The notes: generated from the letters alone by a model not told the origin. Shown: positions 28,530 through 38,222, numbered from the stretch's first letter. The stretch: 64,000 nt of DNA from Arachidicoccus terrestris (GCF_020042345.1 NZ_CP083387.1:496001-560000); one strand, 5' to 3'. Program-made: numbers and translations.

Positions 28530-29045
28530 ATGCAAAGAGCAAAGGCGGTTTCGAAAATATTGTATTATATCACCTTCATTTTAGCGGTCATTTACGTTGG
28601 CCTTACAGTCTATTCGGCGGTTTGCATCCTCACAGGATGGCATATTGACTATTATGAGGACGGAAAGTTCATACATATTTTGTATCCGTTTACCGCAAAA
28701 ACGTTGATGAATATTGTTAACAATACATCTTATATCCTATTTGAATTCTTCATGCCACTGAGCCTTTACGGTCTATTCTTTTTTCTGGCAAGCAATGTTT
28801 TCAAGGTATTTCACCAGCCCAAACTTTTTACCAGATACGGCATCAAACAACTCCAGTATTTCTATCTGGCAAACTGGATACTTCCCCTTGGAGCAATCCT
28901 ACTCGCCGGTATTTTTGCAAGTGTGGAAAGCTTTGCATTCGCCCTTGCCATTACTCATTTTATTCTTGGAATATTTGTTTATTTTCTCTCTGCAATTTTT
29001 AAACAGGGACTTAACTTACAAAACGAACAAGACTTATTCATATAA
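28530..29045 (+). CDS. DUF2975 membrane protein
   Basis: 171 residues with four hydrophobic segments (about residues 8-33, 70-95, 106-128, 130-155), an inner-membrane protein. The C-terminal FKQGLNLQNEQDLFI matches DUF2975, a family that is nearly always encoded next to a small YozG-like HTH regulator, as here: the next gene starts 3 bases later. The pair is thought to act as a membrane-linked regulatory unit, but no biochemical role is established. The gene leads a four-gene operon with an ABC exporter. Confidence 0.85.
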   Translation: MQRAKAVSKILYYITFILAVIYVGLTVYSAVCILTGWHIDYYEDGKFIHILYPFTAKTLMNIVNNTSYILFEFFMPLSLYGLFFFLASNVFKVFHQPKLFTRYGIKQLQYFYLANWILPLGAILLAGIFASVESFAFALAITHFILGIFVYFLSAIFKQGLNLQNEQDLFI

Positions 29046-29047
29046 CT

Positions 29048-29254
29048 ATGCCAATTGTTGTAAACCTTGATGTGATGCTGGCCCGGCGGAAGATGCAAAG
29101 TAAAGAATTGGCCGAAAAACTTGGGATTACCACTGTGAATCTATCCATCTTGAAAACGGGGAAAGCCAAAGGAGTACGGTTTGAAACGCTTGCTGCAATC
29201 TGCAAGATATTGCAATGTCAGCCGGGAGACATCTTAGAATATGTAGAAGAATAA
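29048..29254 (+). CDS. Small XRE/Cro-type HTH regulator (YozG-like)
   Basis: 68 residues forming one helix-turn-helix domain: MQSKELAEKLGITTVNLSILKTG is the HTH and VRFETLAAICKILQCQPGDILEYV the typical closing helices. It lies 2 bases after the DUF2975 gene, the usual partner. It probably regulates its own operon, including the ABC transporter 71 bases downstream. Confidence 0.9.
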   Translation: MPIVVNLDVMLARRKMQSKELAEKLGITTVNLSILKTGKAKGVRFETLAAICKILQCQPGDILEYVEE

Positions 29255-29325
29255 ACAACTGACATTTAATAAAAAAAACAGCCTTATAGGCTGACTGACA
29301 TTCTATTGCCAAAACTCGATGAAAA

Positions 29326-30198
29326 ATGAACACATTATCAATCCAAAATCTTTCACTGATTTACAACGACAAAACCAAAGCCATTGATGACATTTCTCTT
29401 GAACTAAAAAACGGCATGTTTGGCTTGCTGGGCCCAAACGGCGCCGGTAAATCATCACTTATGAAAACCATTGTAGGCCTCCAAAGGCCCACATCGGGAC
29501 ATATCCTGTTTAACGGCATCTCTACTATCGAAAATCCTGATATCATGAAAAGACAACTGGGTTTTCTTCCGCAGGATTTCAACGTCTACCCTACAGCAAC
29601 CACCTGTCAGTTATTGGAACATTTGGCAATTTTAAAAGGAATGAACAATGCAAAAAAACGTAAGGAGCAAATCGACATGCTCTTGCATAATGTCAATTTA
29701 TACGACGCAAGAAATAAGGAAGTCCGTACGTTTTCAGGTGGGATGAAGCAGCGTTTCGGGGTCGCTCAGGCACTACTAGGCAGTCCAAGACTGATTATTG
29801 TGGATGAACCCACAGCTGGTCTGGATCCGGTGGAACGCAACCGCTTCAATGGTCTTTTGACGGAAATCAGCAGGGAAATAATTGTTATTCTTTCCACACA
29901 TCTGGTAGAAGATGTAAGGAACCTCTGTTCAAATATGGCAGTCATGCAAAGCGGAAAGCTACTTTGTTTTGGAAAGCCCTCAAAATTGACGATGAGTCTC
30001 AAAGAAAAAATATGGATTAAAGCCATCCCGAAATCAGAATTGTCAGCCTACGAAATGAGATACCGGGTCATTAGCTATCAATTTATTGAAAGTGAGATGT
30101 TGATCACCGTTTTCTCAAAAGAGCAACCACCGGGTTTCCAAAGTAGTAACCCCACTTTGGAGCATTTTTACTTTTTCACACTCAATCAAAATAACTGA
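29326..30198 (+). CDS. ABC transporter ATP-binding protein
   Basis: 290 residues. Walker A GPNGAGKSS (36-44), Q-loop in FLPQDFNVYP, signature FSGGMKQR (136-143), Walker B LIIVDEPTAGLD (Asp160-Glu161), and the switch His in ILSTHLVEDV. Closest in pattern to bacitracin/Nod-type drug or peptide export ATPases. The TGA stop and the ATG of the next gene overlap by one base at 30198, so ATPase and permease-peptidase should be made in fixed ratio. Confidence 0.95.
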   Translation: MNTLSIQNLSLIYNDKTKAIDDISLELKNGMFGLLGPNGAGKSSLMKTIVGLQRPTSGHILFNGISTIENPDIMKRQLGFLPQDFNVYPTATTCQLLEHLAILKGMNNAKKRKEQIDMLLHNVNLYDARNKEVRTFSGGMKQRFGVAQALLGSPRLIIVDEPTAGLDPVERNRFNGLLTEISREIIVILSTHLVEDVRNLCSNMAVMQSGKLLCFGKPSKLTMSLKEKIWIKAIPKSELSAYEMRYRVISYQFIESEMLITVFSKEQPPGFQSSNPTLEHFYFFTLNQNN

Positions 30199-33100
30199 TG
30201 AAGACCATATTTTTGTTTGATTTAAACAGCTACCGGCATGGCATTTTGAACTATGCAACAATGGTGATTCTTGCAGGTATCGGGCTCTACTGCGGTAACA
30301 AATTCAATATGTCAGTCGGCAAAGGAATTTTTCTCAACGGCTCCTATACTGTCGGATTTATGATCGGTTTCTTGAGTTTGTCGATTGTATTCCTTGCTAC
30401 CGTTATCGGAAGCCGTCTGTTGTTCAGGGAATGGGACGCGGGATTTGATCAAATCCTGTTTTCAACACCTGTTTCAAAAACAGATTTTTTATTGGGAAGG
30501 GTTGCCTCTTTTTACGGAATAGTTTTTATTGGATTTACCTTGATTCTTCTTGGCTTTGTGATTGGGCAAAACCTACGGACTGGTCCGGAAATGGGTGCCC
30601 ATTTCAGCCTTGTTTATTACCTATATCCATTGCTGGTATTTGGTTTGGAAAACACTATAGTAGTTTGCAGTCTTTTGTTTTATGTGGCTTATAAAACTAA
30701 AAACAGGATACTTGTAGTAATAGGCGGATTGCTGGTTTACGTCCTTTATATGGTCTTGCTGATGTATTCCGGTTCCCCGTTTATGTCTGACGCTATTCCG
30801 CAATCTAAGTTTGCACAACAGATTTCTGCCATACTTGACCCTTTCGGCCTGTCGTCCTATTTTTATATTAGTGAAAGTTTCAGCGCCGCGCAACGAAATA
30901 ATTTATTGGTACCGTTGAATGGCTTTTTTTTGCTCAATCGCGTTTTTGTGCTTAGTTTATCTTCAATTTTTGTCTTTTTGGGCTACAAGTCATTCTCATT
31001 TAGACGGCCTGCCAAACATTCATCCAAGAAAAATGTAAATGAAGCAATATCCAATCAAAATACTTTCAATCAGCATAAAGATTTTATTGCAGTTATACCG
31101 GCCTTTAACATCTCATCCTGGGTCCGATCCATCAAGTCCTATGTAAAATTAGATCTGCTGTATGTTTTTAAAAACATAGCCTTGCCGGCTACCTCCGTGC
31201 TGCTGTTATTTTATGTAGGGATGGAGATATATGCGGAAATTAACCAAGGTATCCGGCTACCGCAAAAATACGTGTCTTCCGGATTGGTGGCTTCCACCAT
31301 TAATGAGAGTTTTTATTTATTGGGGGTCTTACTTGCGGCTTATTTTGCAAACGATATTTGTTGGAGAAGCCATATCTCCGGATTCTCATTGATTGAAAAT
31401 GCCACTTTTTATTTTAAATCATCATTGCTTGCGCATTGGCTGAGCAACAGTTTATTGATTTTATTTTTTACATTCCTATTAATAACGGAAGGGGTTCTGT
31501 TCCAAATTTTATATGGATATTCTCATTTTGACATTCAGGCCTACTGGGGTGTTTTCGTTTTCAATACATTTCCACTGATCTTGTTTGCCGCATTTTTAGT
31601 TTTGCTCAACAGTGTTTTAAAAAACAAATTTATGGCCTTGGGCTGCACGGTCGTTGCAGCTTTAATTTTCGCTACCTCCGTTTCCAATAAACTGTTCAGC
31701 TTGCCATTGTTGCGCTTCTTCTCGGGATATAAAGGTCCTTACAGCGATTTTAACGGCTACGGAGCTTACCTCGGGTCATTCGCAGAACGGCTGATTTTTG
31801 GCTATTGTGTTATTGGAATCCTGTGGATTATTTATGTTTTAACCGAAAGAAAAATATCGAAATGGTTAGCAATCTCGGTAATAAGTGTTTTATCCATATT
31901 GTCATTTAATATCGGTTCGGCATTCCTGAAAGGCTATCAGCCTGAAAATGAAAAGGAAGAACTGGCATGGGCGGCAAACTATGAAAAGCAATATCGAAAA
32001 TTTCAAGATCTGCCCCAGCCAACTATCATCGATGTAAAAACTAGAATAGCGCTTTACAACTCAAAAAATATCTATTCTGTCAATGGAAACTATATTATGA
32101 AAAATTTGAGTAATCAGCCCATTGATAATATATTGATTAATTTCAGCAAGGATTTGGAGATAGAAGAGGCAGACTTCGCCTTTCAAAACCAAACCGTCCA
32201 AATCAATAAAAAGAATGAAAAAATAAAACTAATACAGCCGATGAAACCCGGTGAGGTAGCCAATCTCTCATTTAGAATCGCATATAAATGGAAGGCAGTC
32301 AACCGGCACCATTCTTTTAATTCCATTATCAGAAACGGGTCCTTTATGCGCATCAGCCGTTACTTTCCTTCAATTGGCTATCAATCCTCATATGAAATAG
32401 AAGACAAATTTAAAAGAAAAGAATATGGTTTGGGCGATCATACTCAAATTAGAAAATTGGAAACCCCAAAAACCAATCCGCAAGATTTTATTAACTTAGA
32501 TATGCTCATTTCAACCGAAATTGACCAAACGGCCATTGGAACCGGGGAGCTCATTGAAAAATGGAAAACAGGAAGCCGGCAATATTTTCATTATCGGTCC
32601 CGGTGCCCCATTCCCTTTCGATTCGCGGTTGCCTCTGCAAAATATGCCGTAAAAAGTTCGAATTATAAAGGCATTAAAATTGACGTATTTTACCTTCCGC
32701 AACATTTTCAGAACGTTCAGCACCTGATTGACAACACAAAATCGGCTTTGGAATACTGTACGAGAAATTTCGGACCCTATCCTTTCGAGTCAATCAATTT
32801 TGCCGAAATTTCTTCTTTTACAAAGGGTTTTAATGCAACGGCTTATCCTGCCGTAATATTTATGGCGGAAGATATTGCGTTCCACGCCAACCTCAAGGCC
32901 GACAAACAGCAGGATGTTATCAACGAACTTGCAGGGCACGAACTTTCTCATCTGTGGTGGGGCAACAGCCAAATATCCCCTGACAACAGGGAAGGTCAAG
33001 CAATGCTTACAGAAACCCTAGCAATGTACACCGAAATGATGATTTGCAAAAAAGTGTACGGAAAGGAAAAGATGCTCGAAAGATTGAAGGTACAGTGCCA

Positions 33101-33374
33101 AATATATGATGCATCAAAAGGTTTTGCACAAAGTCAGCCTTTGTATAAAGTAACTGATGAAAATCCAGATATTTACTATTCTAAAGGGGCCATCATTATG
33201 GTCAGGCTAAGCCAGATTATCGGCGAAGAAACCGTCAATAAAGCTTTGCGGAATTTTCTCGAAAAATATAAGTATCCCAATCGCCCCATCACCAAAGACG
33301 TTCTGAATGAATTATATAAGGTTGCCGATAAAAAATATCATCGTAGAATCAAAAAAATGTTTACTGAATTATAG
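30198..33374 (+). CDS. ABC-2-type permease fused to an M1 aminopeptidase domain
   Basis: 1058 residues. The first ~580 residues carry about a dozen hydrophobic segments in two ABC-2-like sets. The rest is a soluble M1-family peptidase: beta-rich N-domain, then the zinc motif HELSH (His914, Glu915, His918) with the third ligand probably Glu939 in LTETLAMY. The spacing is 20 rather than the classic 18 residues, as is usual in this fused subfamily. The peptidase would sit in the periplasm if the last helix crosses outward. The ATPase gene overlaps by one base. Such fusions are known in Bacteroidota but their substrates are not. Confidence 0.9.
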   Translation: MKTIFLFDLNSYRHGILNYATMVILAGIGLYCGNKFNMSVGKGIFLNGSYTVGFMIGFLSLSIVFLATVIGSRLLFREWDAGFDQILFSTPVSKTDFLLGRVASFYGIVFIGFTLILLGFVIGQNLRTGPEMGAHFSLVYYLYPLLVFGLENTIVVCSLLFYVAYKTKNRILVVIGGLLVYVLYMVLLMYSGSPFMSDAIPQSKFAQQISAILDPFGLSSYFYISESFSAAQRNNLLVPLNGFFLLNRVFVLSLSSIFVFLGYKSFSFRRPAKHSSKKNVNEAISNQNTFNQHKDFIAVIPAFNISSWVRSIKSYVKLDLLYVFKNIALPATSVLLLFYVGMEIYAEINQGIRLPQKYVSSGLVASTINESFYLLGVLLAAYFANDICWRSHISGFSLIENATFYFKSSLLAHWLSNSLLILFFTFLLITEGVLFQILYGYSHFDIQAYWGVFVFNTFPLILFAAFLVLLNSVLKNKFMALGCTVVAALIFATSVSNKLFSLPLLRFFSGYKGPYSDFNGYGAYLGSFAERLIFGYCVIGILWIIYVLTERKISKWLAISVISVLSILSFNIGSAFLKGYQPENEKEELAWAANYEKQYRKFQDLPQPTIIDVKTRIALYNSKNIYSVNGNYIMKNLSNQPIDNILINFSKDLEIEEADFAFQNQTVQINKKNEKIKLIQPMKPGEVANLSFRIAYKWKAVNRHHSFNSIIRNGSFMRISRYFPSIGYQSSYEIEDKFKRKEYGLGDHTQIRKLETPKTNPQDFINLDMLISTEIDQTAIGTGELIEKWKTGSRQYFHYRSRCPIPFRFAVASAKYAVKSSNYKGIKIDVFYLPQHFQNVQHLIDNTKSALEYCTRNFGPYPFESINFAEISSFTKGFNATAYPAVIFMAEDIAFHANLKADKQQDVINELAGHELSHLWWGNSQISPDNREGQAMLTETLAMYTEMMICKKVYGKEKMLERLKVQCQIYDASKGFAQSQPLYKVTDENPDIYYSKGAIIMVRLSQIIGEETVNKALRNFLEKYKYPNRPITKDVLNELYKVADKKYHRRIKKMFTEL

Positions 33375-33398
33375 ATATCAGGAGTGAAAAAGACATTC

Positions 33399-33547
33399 GC
33401 AATATTACCGCATCTAAGTGCGAAAATGAAAATCAGGAGAAACAGGCGAATTGCAACATATTATCAACGTAACGAAGTTTGTAATATTGCCTTAACCCCG
33501 GGGAAATATGAGGGGTAAATGCAATATTGACAGGAATACAGGCGAAT
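33399..33547. repeat. Small repeats between the ABC-M1 gene and ung
   Basis: Non-coding stretch with GCAATATT at 33399-33406 and 33521-33528, its reverse complement at 33483-33490, and two related segments, CAGGAGAAACAGGCGAAT (33434-33451) and CAGGAATACAGGCGAAT (33531-33547). This looks like a short interspersed repeat or a regulatory cluster; function unknown. Confidence 0.4.
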
Positions 33548-33572
33548 CACACACTTTCACAAACGAATTACC

Positions 33573-33580
33573 TACTTTTG
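33573..33580 (+). promoter_or_regulatory. Minus-7 box TACTTTTG before ung
   Basis: TAnnTTTG match ending 4 bases before the ung ATG at 33585, another case of a minus-7 box almost touching the start codon. Confidence 0.4.
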
Positions 33581-33584
33581 GATC

Positions 33585-34262
33585 ATGAATGTACAGATCG
33601 CTCCTAGCTGGAAAAAAGTATTGGAATCAGAATTCGAGAAGCCTTATTTTAAAGGGATCGTCGATTTTTTGAAAGCAGAAAAGGCACTCAAGAAAACCAT
33701 CTATCCGCCTGGTCCGCTCATATTCAATGCCTTTGAGCAAACGCCTTTTGAAAACGTCAAGGTTGTTATACTAGGCCAGGACCCTTATCACGGCCCTGGT
33801 CAGGCACATGGGCTGGCGTTTTCTGTAAACAAGGGCATCCCACTGCCCCCCTCTCTTAAAAATATCTTTAAAGAACTGCAGACAGATATCGGCATGCCGA
33901 TGCCGCCTCACGGAGATCTTACCCATTGGGCACGACAGGGAGTACTTTTGCTGAATGCCACATTGACGGTCCGTGCTTCAGAAGCCAACAGCCACGCGAA
34001 AATCGGCTGGATGGAATTTACCGATGCGGTGATCTCTAAGATCGGAGCTGTTCATAGTGGCGTCGTGTTTTTACTCTGGGGGCGGTTTGCCCAGCAAAAA
34101 GAAGCCCTGATTCACCCATCCAGGCATCACGTATTAAAAGCCGCACACCCCTCTCCGCTGAGCGCCTTTAATGGCTTCTTTGGCTGCCGGCACTTTAGTA
34201 AAGCCAACGAGCTGCTGGTCAAGCAGAAAAAGGATCCAATTGACTGGAGCCTCAGCAACTGA
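33585..34262 (+). CDS. ung: Uracil-DNA glycosylase, family 1
   Basis: 225 residues, standard length. The water-activating motif [18 protein letters not shown] (Asp66, His69) and the C-terminal [21 protein letters not shown] loop that inserts into the minor groove are both intact. It removes uracil from DNA to begin base-excision repair. The PlsC-type gene follows 29 bases later on the same strand. Confidence 0.97.
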   Translation: MNVQIAPSWKKVLESEFEKPYFKGIVDFLKAEKALKKTIYPPGPLIFNAFEQTPFENVKVVILGQDPYHGPGQAHGLAFSVNKGIPLPPSLKNIFKELQTDIGMPMPPHGDLTHWARQGVLLLNATLTVRASEANSHAKIGWMEFTDAVISKIGAVHSGVVFLLWGRFAQQKEALIHPSRHHVLKAAHPSPLSAFNGFFGCRHFSKANELLVKQKKDPIDWSLSN

Positions 34263-34291
34263 TATGAATCATTAAACTCAATATTCGCAAT

Positions 34292-35026
34292 TTGAAAGGG
34301 ATTAAAAATATCTTTGGACGAATATGGGCTGCCTGGGCGCTGGTGGTGTTTTTCCTCACTATGCTACCCGCCCTTGTAATCATGCTCAGATGCACCTGGC
34401 TCAGAGATCCCGCGAAAGCCGGCTGGCAGCAATCCGTATCTCGTGTATGGATGCGGATATTTTTCGCGCTAACAGGATGCAGACGCAAAATGATCCACGA
34501 AGCGCTGTACAAAAAAGGCCAGAATTATATAGTCGTATGTAATCATAACAGCTTTTTGGATGTCATGGTCACCAATCCGTTTTTGCCGGGAATTTCCAAA
34601 ACCATCGCTAAAAAAAGTATGGCCTCCATTCCACTATTTGGCTGGATCTATAGGTGGGGCTCTGTACTGGTAGACCGCGCCAGTGAACTCAGCCGCCGGC
34701 AGAGCTACCAGTCGATGAAAGATGTGCTTGCCTTAGGCATGGATATGCTGCTCTTCCCCGAGGGGACCAGAAACAAATCCGGCCAGCCACTGGGAAAATT
34801 TCAGAGCGGCGCCTTCCGTTTGGCTATCGAAACCCAGACCCCCATCATTCCCGTTGTTATTATAGGTACAAAAAAAATGATGCCGGCAGATAAGTCTTTT
34901 TACTTGCTGCCCGGCACCATAGAATTACATTTTTTACCGCCAGTTACGCCTGATGGCCTGACCCATATTCAGCTTAGCCGTCAGATTTTTGAATCCATGT
35001 GGAATTACTATGAGGCGAATTATTAA
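34292..35026 (+). CDS. 1-acyl-glycerol-3-phosphate acyltransferase (PlsC family)
   Basis: 244 residues from a TTG start at 34292. One N-terminal membrane segment (ALVVFFLTMLPALVIML). The acyltransferase motif I NHNSFLDV has His85 and Asp90 (H-x4-D), and motif III is FPEGTRNKSG. It would make phosphatidic acid in phospholipid synthesis at the inner membrane. It converges with the ricT-like gene, whose stop lies 6 bases away. Confidence 0.92.
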   Translation: MKGIKNIFGRIWAAWALVVFFLTMLPALVIMLRCTWLRDPAKAGWQQSVSRVWMRIFFALTGCRRKMIHEALYKKGQNYIVVCNHNSFLDVMVTNPFLPGISKTIAKKSMASIPLFGWIYRWGSVLVDRASELSRRQSYQSMKDVLALGMDMLLFPEGTRNKSGQPLGKFQSGAFRLAIETQTPIIPVVIIGTKKMMPADKSFYLLPGTIELHFLPPVTPDGLTHIQLSRQIFESMWNYYEANY

Positions 35027-35032
35027 TTAATT

Positions 35033-36577
35033 TTATGCAGGCGTTCCTTCGCTCCCTTTGTTCTCACCGCCTCTATCCTTACCAGCGTCTCTTCCCGGCC
35101 TGGGTCTACGACCTTCCTGCCTGTCATCCTGTTTATTTTCAGTTCTCGGCTGTTGCCCGGCCTGGCCGCCATTATTCCTGGGGGGCCTAGGACCATTTCC
35201 TTTGCTATTAGAGTTCCCCTGGTTATTTCTTCTGGCGTTACCGTTGGTATTACCGCGCTTTTGCTGCCCAGTATTACTATTACGACCCTGGCCCTGTGAT
35301 TCCTGATCACTGTTGTCGCCTTGGGACCGGTTATTACGAGGCGGTTTGTTACTGCGGTCTTTATCCGGTCTGCCTTTGGTTTTGGCGCCCTCCACGCCGG
35401 CCTGATTATTCGGGCCCTGACCACCGCGACGCTCCCTATCATTACCCCGATTACGGTCACGCTCACTGCGGCTCTTGTTTTTCCGCTTCTTATCACTGCG
35501 TTCAAGAGACCTTAAGCTGATTTGCCCGACAACATCTACAAAACTTGGTTCCACTTCATGTTGCTTGCCGACAAGTTCAATAGCTTCCAGGTTTTCCGGC
35601 CTTTCACCTTCAGCATTTAATCGAAGTATCTCATGCACCCGCTTGAGAGTCAATGGATACTGCTTATTACTGTCAGGTAATGTATACCACATTAAGTCCT
35701 TAAATATATCTTTTTTAACAAGTGTAGCCCGGCCACGCTGGATCTCCAGCTTATCGGCATTATTGGGAAAATGCTGCAGGGCATCTAAATAAGTATCGAG
35801 CTCATAGTTCAGGCAGCACTTTAAACGGCCACACTGCCCACTTAATTTGGTTTGATTGATACTCAGATTTTGGTATCTGGCAGCTGTTGTATTCACGCTT
35901 TTAAAGTCTGTCAGCCAGGTACTGCAGCATAGTTCTCTGCCACAACTACCAATTCCGCCTACCTTACCGGCTTCCTGACGAATACCGATCTGACGCATCT
36001 CCACTTTTACCTTGAACTCAGAAGCATAGGCTTTAATCATTTCTCTAAAGTCCACTCTTTCGTCTGCTGTATAAAAGAAAGTGGCCTTTTTTCCATCTGC
36101 CTGGATTTCCACTTCTGAAAGCTTCATGGCCAGCTTGAGATCGCGGGCGATTTCCCGGCAACGCATCAAGACTTTTTGTTCTCTGGATTTGCTTTGTTTG
36201 AAGAGCTCTATATCGCGGTCACTACTGCGCCGCAGGATCTTTTTGATATCCGGACTAAACTCCTTAACGCCTTTTTTCTTCATCTGTACCCGCACAAGTT
36301 CGCCTGTAAGGCTAACTTCGCCTACATCAAAGCCACTAACGCCTTCGATGGTTACATATTCACCTTTCTCAAAATGCTGGAGCGAATTATTCCTAAAAAA
36401 GTCTTTACGACTACCGTTCTTAAAGCTTAATTCAATGATCTTGCAGCTGCTTTCCTCATCACTCATTGGCAGATTCATTAACCAGTCATGTACATTCAAC
36501 CGGTTACAACTACCTGTGCTACAGCCACCATTGCTTTTGCAGCCATTTGGCTTGGTGCCACAACTTCCACAACCCAT
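35033..36577 (-). CDS. ricT: RicT/YaaT-like PSP1-domain protein with long disordered tail
   Basis: 514 residues. It begins with a Cys/Gly-rich leader (about 1-25, seven cysteines), then a PSP1 domain with the cysteine clusters GSCGRELCCS and GQCGRLKCCLNYE that bind Fe-S in the Bacillus RicT protein. From about residue 360 to the end it is a low-complexity Arg/Asn/Gly/Gln-rich tail, far longer than in Bacillus (~275 residues in total), and probably RNA-binding or disordered. It follows holB on the same strand, the gene order seen in Bacillus (holB-yaaT). RicT there supports RNase Y-dependent RNA maturation; whether that holds here is inference. Confidence 0.88.
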   Translation of the reverse strand: MGCGSCGTKPNGCKSNGGCSTGSCNRLNVHDWLMNLPMSDEESSCKIIELSFKNGSRKDFFRNNSLQHFEKGEYVTIEGVSGFDVGEVSLTGELVRVQMKKKGVKEFSPDIKKILRRSSDRDIELFKQSKSREQKVLMRCREIARDLKLAMKLSEVEIQADGKKATFFYTADERVDFREMIKAYASEFKVKVEMRQIGIRQEAGKVGGIGSCGRELCCSTWLTDFKSVNTTAARYQNLSINQTKLSGQCGRLKCCLNYELDTYLDALQHFPNNADKLEIQRGRATLVKKDIFKDLMWYTLPDSNKQYPLTLKRVHEILRLNAEGERPENLEAIELVGKQHEVEPSFVDVVGQISLRSLERSDKKRKNKSRSERDRNRGNDRERRGGQGPNNQAGVEGAKTKGRPDKDRSNKPPRNNRSQGDNSDQESQGQGRNSNTGQQKRGNTNGNARRNNQGNSNSKGNGPRPPRNNGGQAGQQPRTENKQDDRQEGRRPRPGRDAGKDRGGENKGSEGTPA

Positions 36578-36685
36578 GTTCGTTTATGTTTGACATTACC
36601 TGCTTCATTGTCTGGTCAGATAACGGATGATTAAAATAGTTAATATATATAGAATTAGCAGAACAAAACAGAAAACATTTGTTAG

Positions 36686-37822
36686 CTAACCAGCCAAAAT
36701 TAATGTTTTCTGTTGAATAATATGTCTTAGTTTGATACTAAGTGCATGAAACAGCATTTTGGGGTTGGCGTTCCGCTCAATATAATAGGCGGCCTTATCC
36801 AGTTCTTCCACAATTACTTCCTGTTGACTCACTGAGGTGATCTTGTTGAGTCTGAGGGCAAAATCACGGTCTTTGTCAGAAATCGGGAACCCTTCAGGGC
36901 CCAAAATTCTGAGGCGGATACTTTGGCCTAACAGATGGTTAAAATAATACAGAAATTGCTTTTGGTTCTCTCTTCCAAGCTTTGACACCTCCTCGATCCA
37001 TTTGACAAGCATAATGTTACCTCCTTTAAGCAAGGCATTAAGCCAGTCTCTGAGGTAAGACTGCCAGTCTTCCGCATTATGGCCGGCCAGATGAATGGCT
37101 TCCCGGTAATTGCCGTCCGCCAGGGCTGCCAACTCCAATGCTGTATCAGCTGTCAGGCCGGCCCGCTGCTCAAGGGCCTGCGCCACTTGCTGATTGTCCA
37201 AAGCCGGTATCTTCACTAACTGGGTACGGCTTAAAATGGTGCCAAGTACTTTTTCTTCATTCTCGGCCACCAGAATAAACAGTGTCTTCTCGGGGGGTTC
37301 CTCAATGAGTTTCAGGAGCTTATTACCTGCCACGCCCAGATATTCAGGCATCCAGAGAATCAGTATTTTATATTCTGCTTCAAAACTCTTTAGTGCTAGC
37401 TTGCGAAAAATATCATTACACTCCTCTGTCGTGATATTCCCCTGTTTGTTTTCCGCCTGGATGGATTGCAACCAATCATAGACATTCCCGTAAGGTAATC
37501 CGCTGAGAAATTCCCGCCACTCCGGAAGATAATCTGAGCTGATGGGCTTATCTCCCGATTTTTTAGGAATAACCGGAAAAGAATAATGGATATCCGGATG
37601 CATAAAAGCGGCTGATTTTTTACAGGCAGGGCAAACGCCACAGGATTCTCCTTCTGATTTGTTTTCACAGAGAATATATTGAGCAAAAGCGATGGCCAGT
37701 GGCAGGGCCCCTGTCCCTTCCTTGCCTAAAAAAAACAAGGCATGGCTCAACCGGTTTCTGCTGACCATTTCGACCAACTGTTTTTTGGTAGCGCCCTGAC
37801 CTATAATATCGCTGAATCTCAT
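36686..37822 (-). CDS. holB: DNA polymerase III delta' subunit
   Basis: 378 residues. Clamp-loader fold with zinc-binding cysteines around CENKSEGESCGVCPACK. The P-loop is degenerate (GKEGTGALPLA, no Lys-Ser/Thr), as expected for delta', which does not hydrolyse ATP. LLKLIEEPPEKTLFIL and LSRTQ are the RFC-box and sensor-1 region. A minus-7-like TATCTTCG on the minus strand (37828-37835) ends 5 bases before the start codon. The ricT-like gene follows 108 bases downstream. Confidence 0.92.
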   Translation of the reverse strand: MRFSDIIGQGATKKQLVEMVSRNRLSHALFFLGKEGTGALPLAIAFAQYILCENKSEGESCGVCPACKKSAAFMHPDIHYSFPVIPKKSGDKPISSDYLPEWREFLSGLPYGNVYDWLQSIQAENKQGNITTEECNDIFRKLALKSFEAEYKILILWMPEYLGVAGNKLLKLIEEPPEKTLFILVAENEEKVLGTILSRTQLVKIPALDNQQVAQALEQRAGLTADTALELAALADGNYREAIHLAGHNAEDWQSYLRDWLNALLKGGNIMLVKWIEEVSKLGRENQKQFLYYFNHLLGQSIRLRILGPEGFPISDKDRDFALRLNKITSVSQQEVIVEELDKAAYYIERNANPKMLFHALSIKLRHIIQQKTLILAG

Positions 37823-38056
37823 GGCAGCGAAGATAGGGTAAATTCATAATTTAGACAGTAGGAGTTATCCACGGGAAAGAATAATCAGCAAAGCATCAAT
37901 AATGTCCTAAACGGCTCTTCACTCATCGTTGATAGTCGCATAATAATACGACGGTAATCAGGTCCCACACCAAACGGCCACGCCCTTCTCTGGCTTTACT
38001 TTTTCCACCGGTTAGATCGGCTTTCTGAATTTTAAGCGTCGAATCCGGAAAACCTT

Positions 38057-38064
38057 TATATTTG
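38057..38064 (+). promoter_or_regulatory. Minus-7 box TATATTTG of tRNA-Gly
   Basis: Exact TAnnTTTG match 27 bases upstream of the tRNA 5' end; no clear minus-33 element. Confidence 0.5.
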
Positions 38065-38091
38065 CGCAGACGATTAGATCATGGACTAAAA

Positions 38092-38167
38092 GCGGAAATA
38101 GCTCAGTTGGTAGAGCGGCGGCTTCCCAAGCCTCAGGTCGCGAGTTCGAGTCTCGTTTTCCGCTCCA
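38092..38167 (+). tRNA. tRNA-Gly (anticodon CCC)
   Basis: Complete cloverleaf: acceptor GCGGAAA pairs with TTTCCGC, D arm GCTC/GAGC, anticodon loop TTCCCAA with CCC at 38125-38127, T arm GCGAG-TTCGAGT-CTCGT, discriminator T, and CCA encoded at 38165-38167. One mismatch (C/T) in the anticodon stem. Confidence 0.95.
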
Positions 38168-38222
38168 ATTACTCAACAGGAGTGCTTGCTTTGGACGTGT
38201 CACTTTATCTGGCTCGTGGCAA

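Noticed and set aside
35023-35505. 160-codon minus-strand frame
   Set aside because: Alternative frame of the low-complexity tail of the ricT-like gene; repetitive Arg/Val/Ile composition comes from the biased codons.
36686-37822. holB P-loop damage as inactivation
   Set aside because: Loss of the P-loop lysine is normal for delta' subunits and does not indicate a pseudogene.
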